A stretch of 13,826 bases of DNA from Pseudomonadota bacterium (GCA_018262135.1 JAGTSD010000023.1:1-13826), one strand, 5' to 3'. Positions 6,290 to 13,826 are shown, counted from the stretch's first letter. Numbers and translations: made by a program. Notes: generated from the sequence alone by a model not told the origin.

Positions 6290-9200
6290 GGTTCATGCTT
6301 TGCGGCGACCAGCGCCGCCAGCCAGTCCGCGACCACCGGCCCGCACTCCTCGCCGCCGGTGCCGGTGGTATGACTGATCAGGCAGGCAAACGCCAGCCGG
6401 CGCGATTCCCCCGGCAGCGCGCCCGGTTCCAGCCAGCCCACCAGCCAGGCATTTTGCACCGCGCCGGTTTCATCCAGATCGGCGGTACCGGTCTTGACGT
6501 GGAGATGCGGACGGAGGGCATCGAAGCGTGAATCGGCAAACGCGGCGCGGGCAGTGCCCGTCTTCGCCACCAGTTGCATGCCCTGGCGGATGCGGTCGGT
6601 GGGGATGCCCAGGGCCGCGCCTTCCAAGTCGCCGGCGGGCCGGCCGTTCAGTTCCGCCAGCAAGCGGGGCGCCACCCGGTGACCGGTGGCGATGGCCGCC
6701 GCCACTTCGGACAGTTGCAGCGGCGTGACCTGCATGCGGAAGCCCAGCGCCGCCAGTCGGACCTCGGTGCGGCTGGTGATCGGGTCCAGCGCGGAAGCTG
6801 TCGTGCGCAGCGCGTCGCCAGACTCAATCACACCCGCCGGCAGCAACCCGCCGTCCAAATCCCGGGCCGCGCCGAAGTCCAGCCCGGCGGCCACGTCCAG
6901 CAGCGGTCGCACGCCGCGCAGGGCATCGGGGGTCAGCGCCCGGACGCCCGCCAGTCCTGGCGCGGCAGGATCGTCCAGCAGGGTGGCGTCGGTGGTCTCC
7001 ACCAGCCAGGCGAACCAGGTATTGAGCGAATCGCGCAACGCCTGCGCCAGGCCATAGCGTGGGTCGCCGTGCCGCTGCATCCGTTCCAGCGGGGTTTGCA
7101 CGCCGGCCGTGCCCCGGAAGTTGTGCACCGCAGTCGGTGCGGGCCAGTCGTAGCGGATTCCCGGCTGCCGGGCCCACGGCGCGCAGCCTGCGGCGCGTGC
7201 CGGATAGCAGGCGGCGTCCGCGCCGAAGTCGTAGGTTTGCGCCAGCGGCAGTTGCGCCCATTCCGCTTTGCCCAGACCGGCCAGCACCGCCGCCAGTTCC
7301 GGGCGCTGCACCGCTTCCCGTTCCAGCAACAGCGCATCCACCAGTTTGAACGCCGAACCCGCCGGATGGAACCTGCCACCGTCGTGTTGCCAGGCCCAGA
7401 TCTGTAAGGGACTGCGGCGCGGCTGACCGACCGTGAAGCTGTACAGATCAGCCCAGGTGACGCCTTGCGGCGGTTCCGGATCGTTGGCTACCGCCAGAAT
7501 ATCGCCCCGGTCGGCGTCCAGCACCAGCAAACTGGCCACCCGCGCCGTGCGGTAGGGATCGGCGGTTCCAAAAGCCGCGCTCACCGCCGGCAACCGCTCC
7601 CGCAGCGCCTGCCGCACCGCCGCCTGCAGATTGGCATCCACGGTCAGTCGGGCATCTACCGCTGTGATACCGTGCTCGCTCAGCCGCGCCAACGTATGGG
7701 CCATCGCCCCTTCATGAGCCGGGTCCAAACCGACCAGCGCCGCCAGTCCCAGTGCCCAGGCCGCTCCGGTCGGCTCACCGCGCTCCAGCAACACGGTCCC
7801 GGCACGGTCGCGCAACGTGACCTCCGCCTGCGGCGGACGAATCGGCGCGGTGCTGGAGGTCGCTGGCGGATCGCGCCAGACCAGCCGCTCGCCCGCGCGC
7901 TGGATATGGGCGAAGTCGTGGCGGTAGGCATCGGGAAACACGGTCGCCGGCAGCGGTTGAACCTCCAGTTCCAAACCGGTCGCGCCCTCGCCAAGTTCCA
8001 GGCGCAGCCAATGAGCTGCCGCATCGCGCTCGCCGCAGGGCCCCACTTGCAGACACCGGGGCTGGCGGGCCAGCACTGTCGCACCGGTGACGACCGGAGC
8101 CGCGCCCACGGCCAGAATTTCCAGGCGCGCACCGCGCCGAGTCGGCCGCTCCAGAGTCAAATGGAACCGGACTGGCGGCCGCCCCGCCAGCGCCGGCCAG
8201 CGCGCCACGCGCCGCCACGGCTCCCAGCCACGCGGGATTTCGGCGAACAGCCGGCCGGCGAGCGGTGGCATGGCGGCAGTCAGCATCAGCGGCGCGCTGC
8301 CCCAGTCGGCCCGCCACTCGCCTGGCACCGTGGATTCCGGCCGCCAGCGCACCGCCGCCAGCAGTTGCCGGCTGTTGAACACCTCGACCTGCTGGCGCAC
8401 GTAGCGCCCGGCCGCGCCAAAATGCAGCGCCCGGTGCAGGGTACGAATCTCCTCATCCCAAACCCCGCTGAGCCAGTCGGGTTCACCATCGCGCGGCGCC
8501 AGCAGTTCAGGATGTTCGCTGGCGTAAAGCCGCCGCAGCGGCAGATCGGCCGGTGCGACTGCGATCCGGCCATCCTCACCCGGCCGCAACAAACCGGCGG
8601 TCAATACCCGGTCGAACAGTTCGGCATCCTCGCGGCGCGGCGGCGGCGCGGCTGGAGCTGCATAGCGACCGGGCGCCAGCCGAAATTCCCGCGCTGGCCG
8701 CCCATCTCCGGGATACCATAGCACGGTGCGCGGTTGGGCTTCGGAACCCGTCCCGTTCCCAGCTATCGTGCTGTATACGCTCACCCGCAACCGGCCGAAC
8801 GGGCAATCCCGTTCCGCCAGCCGGCGCACGCGAACCGCGTGGTCCCAGTGCTCGGCGTCCGCTGGCGCACCGGCATTCCATAGCAGCCAGAGATCGCGCC
8901 GGAACTCGAGCGCCGGACCAGGGCCGCTGGCCGCTGTATCTGCCAGCAGCAACACCGGCCGGCGGTCGCGCACGGTCACCCGCAACGGCTCTTCGTCGGC
9001 ATAGGGTCGCAACTGCGCGCCAGCCGGCTCCACCGTCACTGCGAACGCCGGCGCATCCACCCCGCCGGGGCCATCGTCCAGCAGGGGATTTTTCAGGCCA
9101 TAATGGGCGGGGCGCGGCGGCTGGGCGGCCCGGTTGGCGGCGGCGGCCTCCCGGGCCTGCGCCCAGTCCCAGCCGACATAGAGCGGCAGCAGCGTGGCAT

Positions 9201-9516
9201 CGGCAGACGTGGAGGCGCGCTGGTCGCATAGCGACACCTCCTGCTGGCCGAGAAGCCGGCGCGGTCCCTGGATCAACAGCAGCCCCTGGCCAGGGATGAG
9301 GCGCTGGAAGTCGTCGCCGGCGGGGATGATGAGTTCCGGGTCCGGGAACTCCGCCGGCAGGCGGGGCAAGGACGCAGGCACGGCGGCCGGGCGCGCGTAC
9401 AGGGCTGCCAGCCGCCCGTGCAGCAAACCGACGCTCAGGACAATGCCCAGCGCGAACAGCAATGGCGTTAGAATAGGACGGCGAGCGGCGCCGTTCAGCG
9501 GCGGTATGGGTTCCAT
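6286..9516 (-). CDS. Giant class B-like penicillin-binding protein (peptidoglycan transpeptidase)
   Basis: A membrane-anchored D,D-transpeptidase of 1076 residues, against about 600 for a typical class B PBP. A signal anchor spans about residues 15-36. The C-terminal penicillin-binding domain (about 620-1076) has all three motifs: SxxK as Ser721-Ala-Phe-Lys724 in HPAGSAFK, SxN as Ser830-Leu-Asn832 in LRDSLNTW, and KTGT at 1008-1011 in HVKTGTADLDETG, followed by NAWLVGWLEP as expected after the active-site strand. Family landmarks before it are LRDRAGTVLLERG (568-580, the degenerate 'DRNGxxLA' element), RLTVDANLQAAV (623-634) and SLLVLDADRGDILAVANDP (662-680). A second KTGT at 985-988 sits where other PBPs have 'xxNGTA' and is probably coincidental. 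Residues 40-560 are not recognised: beta-rich, Trp- and Pro-rich, without a glycosyltransferase 51 signature, so this is not a class A enzyme. The only start is ATG 9516, with no clear ribosome binding site. The 4-base overlap with the SEDS gene argues for a SEDS-PBP pair. Confidence 0.88.
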   Translation of the reverse strand: MEPIPPLNGAARRPILTPLLFALGIVLSVGLLHGRLAALYARPAAVPASLPRLPAEFPDPELIIPAGDDFQRLIPGQGLLLIQGPRRLLGQQEVSLCDQRASTSADATLLPLYVGWDWAQAREAAAANRAAQPPRPAHYGLKNPLLDDGPGGVDAPAFAVTVEPAGAQLRPYADEEPLRVTVRDRRPVLLLADTAASGPGPALEFRRDLWLLWNAGAPADAEHWDHAVRVRRLAERDCPFGRLRVSVYSTIAGNGTGSEAQPRTVLWYPGDGRPAREFRLAPGRYAAPAAPPPRREDAELFDRVLTAGLLRPGEDGRIAVAPADLPLRRLYASEHPELLAPRDGEPDWLSGVWDEEIRTLHRALHFGAAGRYVRQQVEVFNSRQLLAAVRWRPESTVPGEWRADWGSAPLMLTAAMPPLAGRLFAEIPRGWEPWRRVARWPALAGRPPVRFHLTLERPTRRGARLEILAVGAAPVVTGATVLARQPRCLQVGPCGERDAAAHWLRLELGEGATGLELEVQPLPATVFPDAYRHDFAHIQRAGERLVWRDPPATSSTAPIRPPQAEVTLRDRAGTVLLERGEPTGAAWALGLAALVGLDPAHEGAMAHTLARLSEHGITAVDARLTVDANLQAAVRQALRERLPAVSAAFGTADPYRTARVASLLVLDADRGDILAVANDPEPPQGVTWADLYSFTVGQPRRSPLQIWAWQHDGGRFHPAGSAFKLVDALLLEREAVQRPELAAVLAGLGKAEWAQLPLAQTYDFGADAACYPARAAGCAPWARQPGIRYDWPAPTAVHNFRGTAGVQTPLERMQRHGDPRYGLAQALRDSLNTWFAWLVETTDATLLDDPAAPGLAGVRALTPDALRGVRPLLDVAAGLDFGAARDLDGGLLPAGVIESGDALRTTASALDPITSRTEVRLAALGFRMQVTPLQLSEVAAAIATGHRVAPRLLAELNGRPAGDLEGAALGIPTDRIRQGMQLVAKTGTARAAFADSRFDALRPHLHVKTGTADLDETGAVQNAWLVGWLEPGALPGESRRLAFACLISHTTGTGGEECGPVVADWLAALVAAKHEP

Positions 9517-9545
9517 GCGGAACGATGCAAAGTGATGAAAAAGCC

Positions 9546-9574
9546 TTGACCTGATGATTGCGGATTAGTTTACT
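9546..9574 (+). promoter_or_regulatory. Putative sigma-70 promoter for the kinase gene
   Basis: TTGACC (9546-9551) and TTTACT (9569-9574) are separated by exactly 17 bases, matching the -35 consensus in five of six positions and the -10 in four of six. Transcription would start near 9581, leaving a leader of about 75 bases. The site lies in the divergent gap between the PBP gene and the kinase gene. No comparably good promoter was seen for the minus-strand PBP gene in the same gap. Confidence 0.5.
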
Positions 9575-9644
9575 GAATTTCGGGGCTTCGCCGGGGAACG
9601 TTACTGGTTTTGCTCGTCCTGGATGGGTGGGCGCGGATTGAAAC

Positions 9645-9648
9645 GGAG
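9645..9648 (+). promoter_or_regulatory. Ribosome binding site deciding the kinase start
   Basis: GGAG followed by seven bases and the ATG at 9656. The in-frame ATGs at 9623 and 9650 lack a site at usable distance (GGAG is one base from the ATG at 9650), so translation most likely begins at 9656. Confidence 0.55.
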
Positions 9649-9655
9649 AATGCTC

Positions 9656-12265
9656 ATGCAAAGCGGTGAGTGGATCACGATTAACGACCGGTATTACCGC
9701 CTGGGCGCCGTGCTGTCGAGCGGCGCGGGCAGTTACGGCCAGGTTTGGGAAGCCGCCGACATTGCCGGCCGCGCGGTAGCGGTCAAACTCATCAACGCCG
9801 AGGCGATGACCCAGACCGATCCGGCCCTGCACGGTCACTGGCGCGCGCATCTGGAGCGGGAAATCGCCTTTCTGAAAAGTTTGAACGCTGACCAGTCCCG
9901 CCACGTGGTCGCTCTGCTCGATCACGGCGAGGTAGACGGGCAACCCGCGCTGGTGTTGGAGCGGTTGCAGGCCAATCTCGGCCAATGGCTGGCGCACCTG
10001 CGGCGGGAGAGTACGCCGCCGGACCTGGCGCAAATCCTTGGCTGGGCCGAACAAATCCTGGACGGCCTGGACGTAGTCCATCAGGCCGGCTTCGTCTACC
10101 GTGACCTCAAGTTCAGCAACCTCCTGGTCGGCGATGACGGCGCGCGGCTGAAGCTGGCTGATTTCGGTTCGCTCAAGCGCGAGGATGGCGACAACACCCG
10201 CTCGTTCATCGGCACCCCCGCCACCATGGCCCCGGAGCAGGTGCTGCCCGTCCGCCGGGGGGCGGAGGGTTGCGAGTACGCAGTGGATTACCGCGCCGAC
10301 TATTACGCGCTGGGACTGCTGCTGTTCGCCCTGCTCGCGGACCAGCCGACCACCGCTGCCCAACGCCGGCTCGGTCAACTCCTGGCCCTGCATGGCCAGG
10401 AAGGCGCTGGTCGCCAGCAGGGCGCGCAACAACTGGGCGGTCTGGACGACGAGGAGCGGGAATCGCTGCTGCGGTCGGTGGAATTCTGGACAGTGCCCGC
10501 GCGGTCGGAGCAAGACGGCGGAACAGCGGCGCTGCTGGTTAGCCTGATCGACCGGTTACTGGCCCGCGATCCAGCCGACCGGCCGGCTGACAGTCTGGAA
10601 ATTCGCGCGGCGCTGGACACGGCGCGAGTCAACCTGTTAGCCGCGCCGACCCTGACGCTTGACTGGAACGCACCACCGCCGGCGGACGAACCACCAAATC
10701 GGCATCCCCGGCGCATCGCCCGACCCACGCCACGATCCCGGCAACGGTGGGCGCTGCTGGCCGGCGCGGTGGGGTTGGCCGGCGTGGTGGCCTGGGCCAT
10801 CGTCCGCCCGGTCGGCGAGATCGGCCCCGACCGGGCCGAACCGCTGAGTGCTGTCATCGCGCCGCCTACCACCGATATCGCTAGACCAACAGAGCCGGCA
10901 GCACCGGCGGTAGAACCGGCTACGCCACTGCCCCCTTCCGAGATTTCAACAGGCGTGTCGTCTACACCACCAGCGACCACCGACCCACCGGTGGCCGAGA
11001 CGCCCGAATCAATGGATGATGCTCCGGTCGCGGAAACACCCGAATCGGCGAACGATGCGCCGGTTGCGGAGACGCCGGAACCGGCGGCCGACGCACCGGT
11101 AGCCAAGACCCCGGAACCGGTGAACGACGCACCCGTAGCAGAATCGCCTAAACTGGTGGACGATGCGCCTCCGCCAGTTCGGCTCGCACCCGCTGAAACC
11201 CGGCCTGGGGCCAAAACAGGGTCCAAAGCCAAGCCACGTGCGGTGGTTGCCACGCCACGCCCAGCCGCCGCGCCTGCCTCCGTGGAACCACGCCCGCTGT
11301 TCCGCGCCAAACCTCCCGCCAACCCCAAACCTGCCAGGTCGGCACCCGCGCCCGCAGTCGCCACCGACCGGCCAGCGGAAGTCGAACGGCCCAATATCAG
11401 CACGCGCCCGGCTCCTGTCGAACGGCCAGCGGTCGCGGATCGTCCCTCGGTTGCGCCCGCTACTGTCCCCCGAATCGCGAAACCGACTCCGCCATCATCC
11501 ACGCCTGCCACGCCAAAACCGGCTCAACGCTCGCCGACCACCGTCCAGACCCAATCCGCGCCGCGCGACAGCGCCGCGTCCAGGCCGGTTGCGCCTGCCA
11601 AGCCGGCTCCCAGCGTCGCTTCGCGCCCGCCGACGACCCCCAAACGGGCTTCCAAACCCGCTGGCCCGGTCGCCCGCGCCGAACCATCCCGCCGGACCGC
11701 GTCGCGCCCGGAACATGCACCTGCCCTGCCGCCGATCAAGCTGGAATCGCGGACGGAACCCGCACCTGCCCTGCCACCGATCAAACTGGAGTCACGTCCG
11801 CAATCGGCGCCGCCGGCTCCACCGCCTATCGAACTGGTCAGTCGCTCCAGCGCTACCGTTACGGGCGCACGCTCCGCGCCCATCGTGGCCCGCGCCGAAC
11901 CCAAACCACCGTCCCATTCGTCAGCCTCTTCGCCCGCGCGATCCGCCGACCCGGTCACCCAGCTTCGGGACAACACCGGTCGCGCCGCCACCGCCTTGGG
12001 CGACTGGGCGAGCCGTACCAGTTCGACCGTCAGCAAGGAAGTAAAGCGAGGCCTGAAAGCCGCCGATCACGCGGTAAAACAGTGGACAGGGAATTGCAAC
12101 CCAGCCGACGGCTGTATCCGGAATACGACCCAGGTCGAGCGCCGCGACCGCTTGGCCAACCGCTATGGCCATACGGTCTCACAAGGGGAACGCCCGGCGC
12201 GACAGGATGAGGATGAAGGATTCGCGCGGCCACCGCCGCGCCAGTACCGGGATGATTACCGCTGA
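9656..12265 (+). CDS. Transmembrane PknB-like serine/threonine protein kinase with repeat-rich C-terminal tail
   Basis: A eukaryotic-like Ser/Thr kinase of 869 residues from the start at 9656. The kinase domain (about 12-320) is complete: glycine loop SSGAGSYGQV (21-30), catalytic Lys44 in AVKL, helix-C Glu67 or Glu69, catalytic loop YRDLKFSN (148-155) with Asp150 and Asn155, DFG at 169-171, activation segment with Thr/Ser at 181, 183, 187 and 190, MAPEQ (191-195), and DYYALG (215-220). The His of HRD is Tyr, as in AGC kinases, so activity is expected. One span (about 365-384) follows a basic stretch and puts the tail outside the cytoplasm. The tail has no PASTA domain; it is Pro/Ala-rich with two tandem repeat blocks and ends in a region (about 765-869) with a predicted helix and two cysteines (Cys814, Cys820). 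It is divergent from the PBP-SEDS-FHA genes, whose FHA domain is a plausible reader of its phosphorylation. Its end overlaps the converging XRE gene by 10 bases. Confidence 0.9.
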   Translation: MQSGEWITINDRYYRLGAVLSSGAGSYGQVWEAADIAGRAVAVKLINAEAMTQTDPALHGHWRAHLEREIAFLKSLNADQSRHVVALLDHGEVDGQPALVLERLQANLGQWLAHLRRESTPPDLAQILGWAEQILDGLDVVHQAGFVYRDLKFSNLLVGDDGARLKLADFGSLKREDGDNTRSFIGTPATMAPEQVLPVRRGAEGCEYAVDYRADYYALGLLLFALLADQPTTAAQRRLGQLLALHGQEGAGRQQGAQQLGGLDDEERESLLRSVEFWTVPARSEQDGGTAALLVSLIDRLLARDPADRPADSLEIRAALDTARVNLLAAPTLTLDWNAPPPADEPPNRHPRRIARPTPRSRQRWALLAGAVGLAGVVAWAIVRPVGEIGPDRAEPLSAVIAPPTTDIARPTEPAAPAVEPATPLPPSEISTGVSSTPPATTDPPVAETPESMDDAPVAETPESANDAPVAETPEPAADAPVAKTPEPVNDAPVAESPKLVDDAPPPVRLAPAETRPGAKTGSKAKPRAVVATPRPAAAPASVEPRPLFRAKPPANPKPARSAPAPAVATDRPAEVERPNISTRPAPVERPAVADRPSVAPATVPRIAKPTPPSSTPATPKPAQRSPTTVQTQSAPRDSAASRPVAPAKPAPSVASRPPTTPKRASKPAGPVARAEPSRRTASRPEHAPALPPIKLESRTEPAPALPPIKLESRPQSAPPAPPPIELVSRSSATVTGARSAPIVARAEPKPPSHSSASSPARSADPVTQLRDNTGRAATALGDWASRTSSTVSKEVKRGLKAADHAVKQWTGNCNPADGCIRNTTQVERRDRLANRYGHTVSQGERPARQDEDEGFARPPPRQYRDDYR
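10982..11161 (+). repeat. Five tandem 36-base repeats in the kinase tail
   Basis: Five in-frame units of 12 residues encode the pattern DAPVAETPESxx at kinase residues 443-502, with a partial sixth (DDAPP) after them. The units differ mainly in the last three residues and at the DNA level in third positions, so the peptide pattern is more conserved than the DNA. It is probably an extended, acidic Pro-rich spacer outside the membrane. Confidence 0.85.
11711..11845 (+). repeat. Three tandem 45-base repeats in the kinase tail
   Basis: Three units of 15 residues at kinase residues 686-730. The first two share APALPPIKLESR exactly, the third is diverged (APPAPPPIELVSR). The motif alternates a Pro run with a short amphipathic piece and is unlike the 12-residue repeats upstream, so the tail carries two independent repeat expansions. 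Confidence 0.75.
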
Positions 12266-12993
12266 ATCTCGGCACGGTCCGCGTCTGGCCTGTCGTCCAG
12301 CCCTTCCTGGGCGGCGACCAGGCGCAGCGCCATTTCGAACGCCTGTCGGGTAAATGCCATTACCTCGGTGAATCCGGGGTCCGACAAGGCACGAGCGACA
12401 TCGTGGCTGCGGAAGATGTTGATGAACTGGCGCTCGCGCTCGTAGTGCAGGGACAGCCGGCCCAGGCCCCAGTCTTCCAGGATTTGCCAGAGTTCGGGCC
12501 GGTAGATCCGGGCCAGCCGCATCACCACCGGCACCGGATCGCGCCGGGCCAGCAGTGCCGCCAGGCGCAGGATCAGATCGAACGACAGCGCCGCCGTGCC
12601 TTTCTCCACCGCCGCCAGCAGCGAATGATCCTTCAGGTCCAGCGCAGCGTTGAGGTCGTCCACGGTCAGTCCAGCCACCAGTCGCAAATCGCGCAGGTAC
12701 TCGCCGGTTTCCTTCATGGCCTCGGCCTGCTCGGGACTGAGCAGCAGCGCCTTGCCGACCCGCCACGGGGTTTCGGCGGTTTTCGTCACCTTGCGCAGGG
12801 TATCGGTGACGGTGCCGGCCACCGCGCCGGGCAGCCGGGTCAGCCGCCCGACCAGCGAAGGCGGTTCGGCAGCTGGAACCGGTGTTTCGGGAAGGACCAG
12901 CGGCGTGGGGTCGGCGGTTTTTGCCCTGGCGGACGGTTTGGCTTTCGCGGTCCTGCCGCCTGGAGGCTTGGCGGGAGGCTGTTCGCTGCTCAT
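12256..12993 (-). CDS. XRE-family helix-turn-helix protein
   Basis: A 245-residue protein with a low-complexity Pro/Ala/Lys N-terminus (1-45), then a helical stretch, then an XRE-type helix-turn-helix at about 97-150: GEYLRDLRLVAGLTVDDLNA for helices 1-2, with LLAAVEKGTAALSFDLILRL covering the recognition helix and the next one. The C-terminal half (150-230) includes a helical LEDWGLGRL and YERERQFINIFRSHD. This arrangement is recalled from an uncharacterised regulator widespread in Pseudomonas and relatives; its targets are not known to me. No signal peptide or membrane span is seen. AGAGAG lies shortly before the ATG at 12993. It converges with the kinase gene and follows the narI terminator in the same orientation, so it should need its own promoter, though none is obvious in 12994-13030. 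Confidence 0.8.
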   Translation of the reverse strand: MSSEQPPAKPPGGRTAKAKPSARAKTADPTPLVLPETPVPAAEPPSLVGRLTRLPGAVAGTVTDTLRKVTKTAETPWRVGKALLLSPEQAEAMKETGEYLRDLRLVAGLTVDDLNAALDLKDHSLLAAVEKGTAALSFDLILRLAALLARRDPVPVVMRLARIYRPELWQILEDWGLGRLSLHYERERQFINIFRSHDVARALSDPGFTEVMAFTRQAFEMALRLVAAQEGLDDRPDADRAEIQR

Positions 12994-13031
12994 TTCAATC
13001 TCTCTTTTCGTGGCTTACCCGCCAAATGAAA

Positions 13032-13060
13032 ATCCCCCGGCGGTTTGGAAGCCGGGGGAT
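13032..13060 (-). terminator. Intrinsic terminator after narI
   Basis: Perfect 10-base arms ATCCCCCGGC (13032-13041) and GCCGGGGGAT (13051-13060) enclose a 9-base loop. On the minus strand the stem is followed by TTTCATTTGG, a modest T-rich tract; on the plus strand no T-run follows. It lies about 90 bases after the narI stop and fits the end of a nar operon. Between it and narI, 13080-13137 holds further inverted-repeat material (GGGTTA with TAACCC, and CCGG-AA-CCGG) but no gene. Confidence 0.75.
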
Positions 13061-13150
13061 AGTCCTCGCGGTCAGAAACGGGTTACTGGCAAAATCAGTC
13101 CCACGCTACCGGAACCGGCCCGTACCGATGATAACCCATCCTAATCCCAA

Positions 13151-13826
13151 TCAGCGCTGCCGCACCACCTGATACGGCCGGGCGGGATAGGTGACCGGCA
13201 CGCTCCAGATATGCACCAGCCGGCTGAACGGGAACACCAGGAACACGGTCATGCCCAGAACCATGTGCAGCTTGAACAGGAAACCGATCTCGCTCATGGC
13301 CGCCACCGCTTCGGCGGGATCGAAGGTGACGATGTTCCGCGCCCAGGTCATCAGCAACGTCATGTTATGGCCGTCCAAGTGCATCAGCGACACCGGGACG
13401 GTCAACAGGCCGAGGATCAACTGCGCGTACAGCAGCAGCAGGATGAAAATATCCATCCGGGTGCTGGTGGCCCGCACGCGCGGATCGGTCAGCCGCCGCC
13501 GCACCAGCATGGTCAGACCGGCGAAGCACATCAGACCGAAGATGCTGCCCGCCACCACGGCCAGGATCTGCTTGGCGGTGGCGGAAACGCCCAGGGCGTG
13601 CAAAATCTCCGGCGGGGTCAACATGCCGAAGAAGTGGCCGAAGAACAGCAGGATGATGCCGACATGGAACAGGTTGCTGGCCAGCCGCATGTCCTTCTTG
13701 TTCAAAATCTGGCTGGAATGCGCCTTCCAGGTGAACTGGTCGCGTTCGAACCGCGCCAGGCTGCCGAGCAGGAACACCGAACCGGCCAGATAGGGATAGA
13801 CGCCAAATAGCAGGGTATCCAGGTAA
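13151..13826 (-). CDS. narI: Respiratory nitrate reductase gamma subunit NarI (5' end cut by window edge)
   Basis: NarI is the diheme cytochrome b membrane subunit of the NarGHI nitrate reductase; it oxidises quinol and passes electrons to NarH and NarG. The in-frame translation begins YLDTLLFGVYPYLAGSVFLL at the window edge and runs 224 residues to the stop. All four haem-b axial histidines of the E. coli protein are present: His54 and His64 in FHVGIILLFFGHFFG (partial numbering; E. coli His56 and His66), and two in KLHMVLG and LVHIWSVP near the C-terminus. The alignment offset suggests only about two residues, including the start Met, are missing. Five hydrophobic segments fit the family. 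ATGs inside the frame, such as the one at 13777, are internal because they would remove the first membrane helix. narGHJ should lie just outside the window to the right. Confidence 0.95.
   Translation of the reverse strand, partial: YLDTLLFGVYPYLAGSVFLLGSLARFERDQFTWKAHSSQILNKKDMRLASNLFHVGIILLFFGHFFGMLTPPEILHALGVSATAKQILAVVAGSIFGLMCFAGLTMLVRRRLTDPRVRATSTRMDIFILLLLYAQLILGLLTVPVSLMHLDGHNMTLLMTWARNIVTFDPAEAVAAMSEIGFLFKLHMVLGMTVFLVFPFSRLVHIWSVPVTYPARPYQVVRQR

Noticed and set aside
8576..10513. Minus-strand open frame of 645 codons spanning the PBP start, the divergent gap and the kinase N-terminus
   Set aside because: It lies antisense to clear kinase motifs and then out of frame with the PBP; composition is Arg/Ala/Gly-rich with no recognisable domain. 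Long shadow frames are expected at this GC content.
10982..11161. Possible CRISPR-like or mobile repeat array
   Set aside because: The units are contiguous, in frame and vary in third codon positions; they encode a protein repeat with no spacers.
10375..11511. Minus-strand open frame of 378 codons antisense to the kinase tail
   Set aside because: Ser/Gly/Ala repeats are the reverse reading of the Pro/Ala repeat region; no domain or ribosome binding site supports it.

Overview
The window is GC-rich chromosomal DNA from a Gram-negative bacterium, most likely a gammaproteobacterium. The LolD protein carries the proteobacterial LolD signature almost unchanged from E. coli, and the NarI protein at the other end follows the E. 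coli membrane nitrate reductase gamma subunit with all four haem histidines. No finer taxonomic placement can be defended from this sequence alone.

Layout, left to right. (1) 1-1924, minus strand: the lipoprotein-release ABC transporter, lolC/lolF-type permease followed by lolD, overlapping by 8 bases. lolD runs off the left edge only a few codons short of its end. A perfect -10 box lies upstream of the permease. (2) 1925-2327: a short interval holding the lol promoter, a strong hairpin without a U-tract, and a 57-codon reading frame that is the N-terminal piece of a bacterial Hen1 RNA 3'-terminal ribose 2'-O-methyltransferase; the rest of that gene is gone. (3) 2328-9516, minus strand: three tightly packed genes, transcribed in the order giant penicillin-binding protein (1076 aa), SEDS-family (RodA/FtsW) protein with a large N-terminal extension (777 aa), and a FhaA-like protein with a C-terminal FHA domain. 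The last is split by a +1 frameshift near 2801-2812. (4) 9656-12265, plus strand: a divergently transcribed PknB-like Ser/Thr kinase with one membrane span and a long repeat-bearing Pro/Ala-rich tail. (5) 12256-12993, minus strand: an XRE-type helix-turn-helix protein converging on the kinase with a 10-base overlap. (6) 13032-13826, minus strand: a terminator and narI, missing about two codons at its start.

The most interesting part is 2328-12265. A FhaA-like protein, a SEDS glycosyltransferase, a class B-type transpeptidase and a transmembrane Ser/Thr kinase make up the same parts list as the actinobacterial fhaA/rodA/pbpA/pknB cell-wall operon. Here they occur in a Gram-negative background, with proteins much enlarged relative to the usual families. 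The SEDS extension looks like degenerate FHA-type beta domains and, by the positive-inside rule, lies in the periplasm. The PBP has over 500 residues of unassigned periplasmic sequence before its transpeptidase domain. My inference is a kinase-controlled accessory peptidoglycan synthase, separate from the housekeeping RodA/PBP2 and FtsW/FtsI pairs. No PP2C-type phosphatase is seen in the window. The frameshift in the FHA gene leaves open whether the system is intact in this organism or whether the sequence contains an error.
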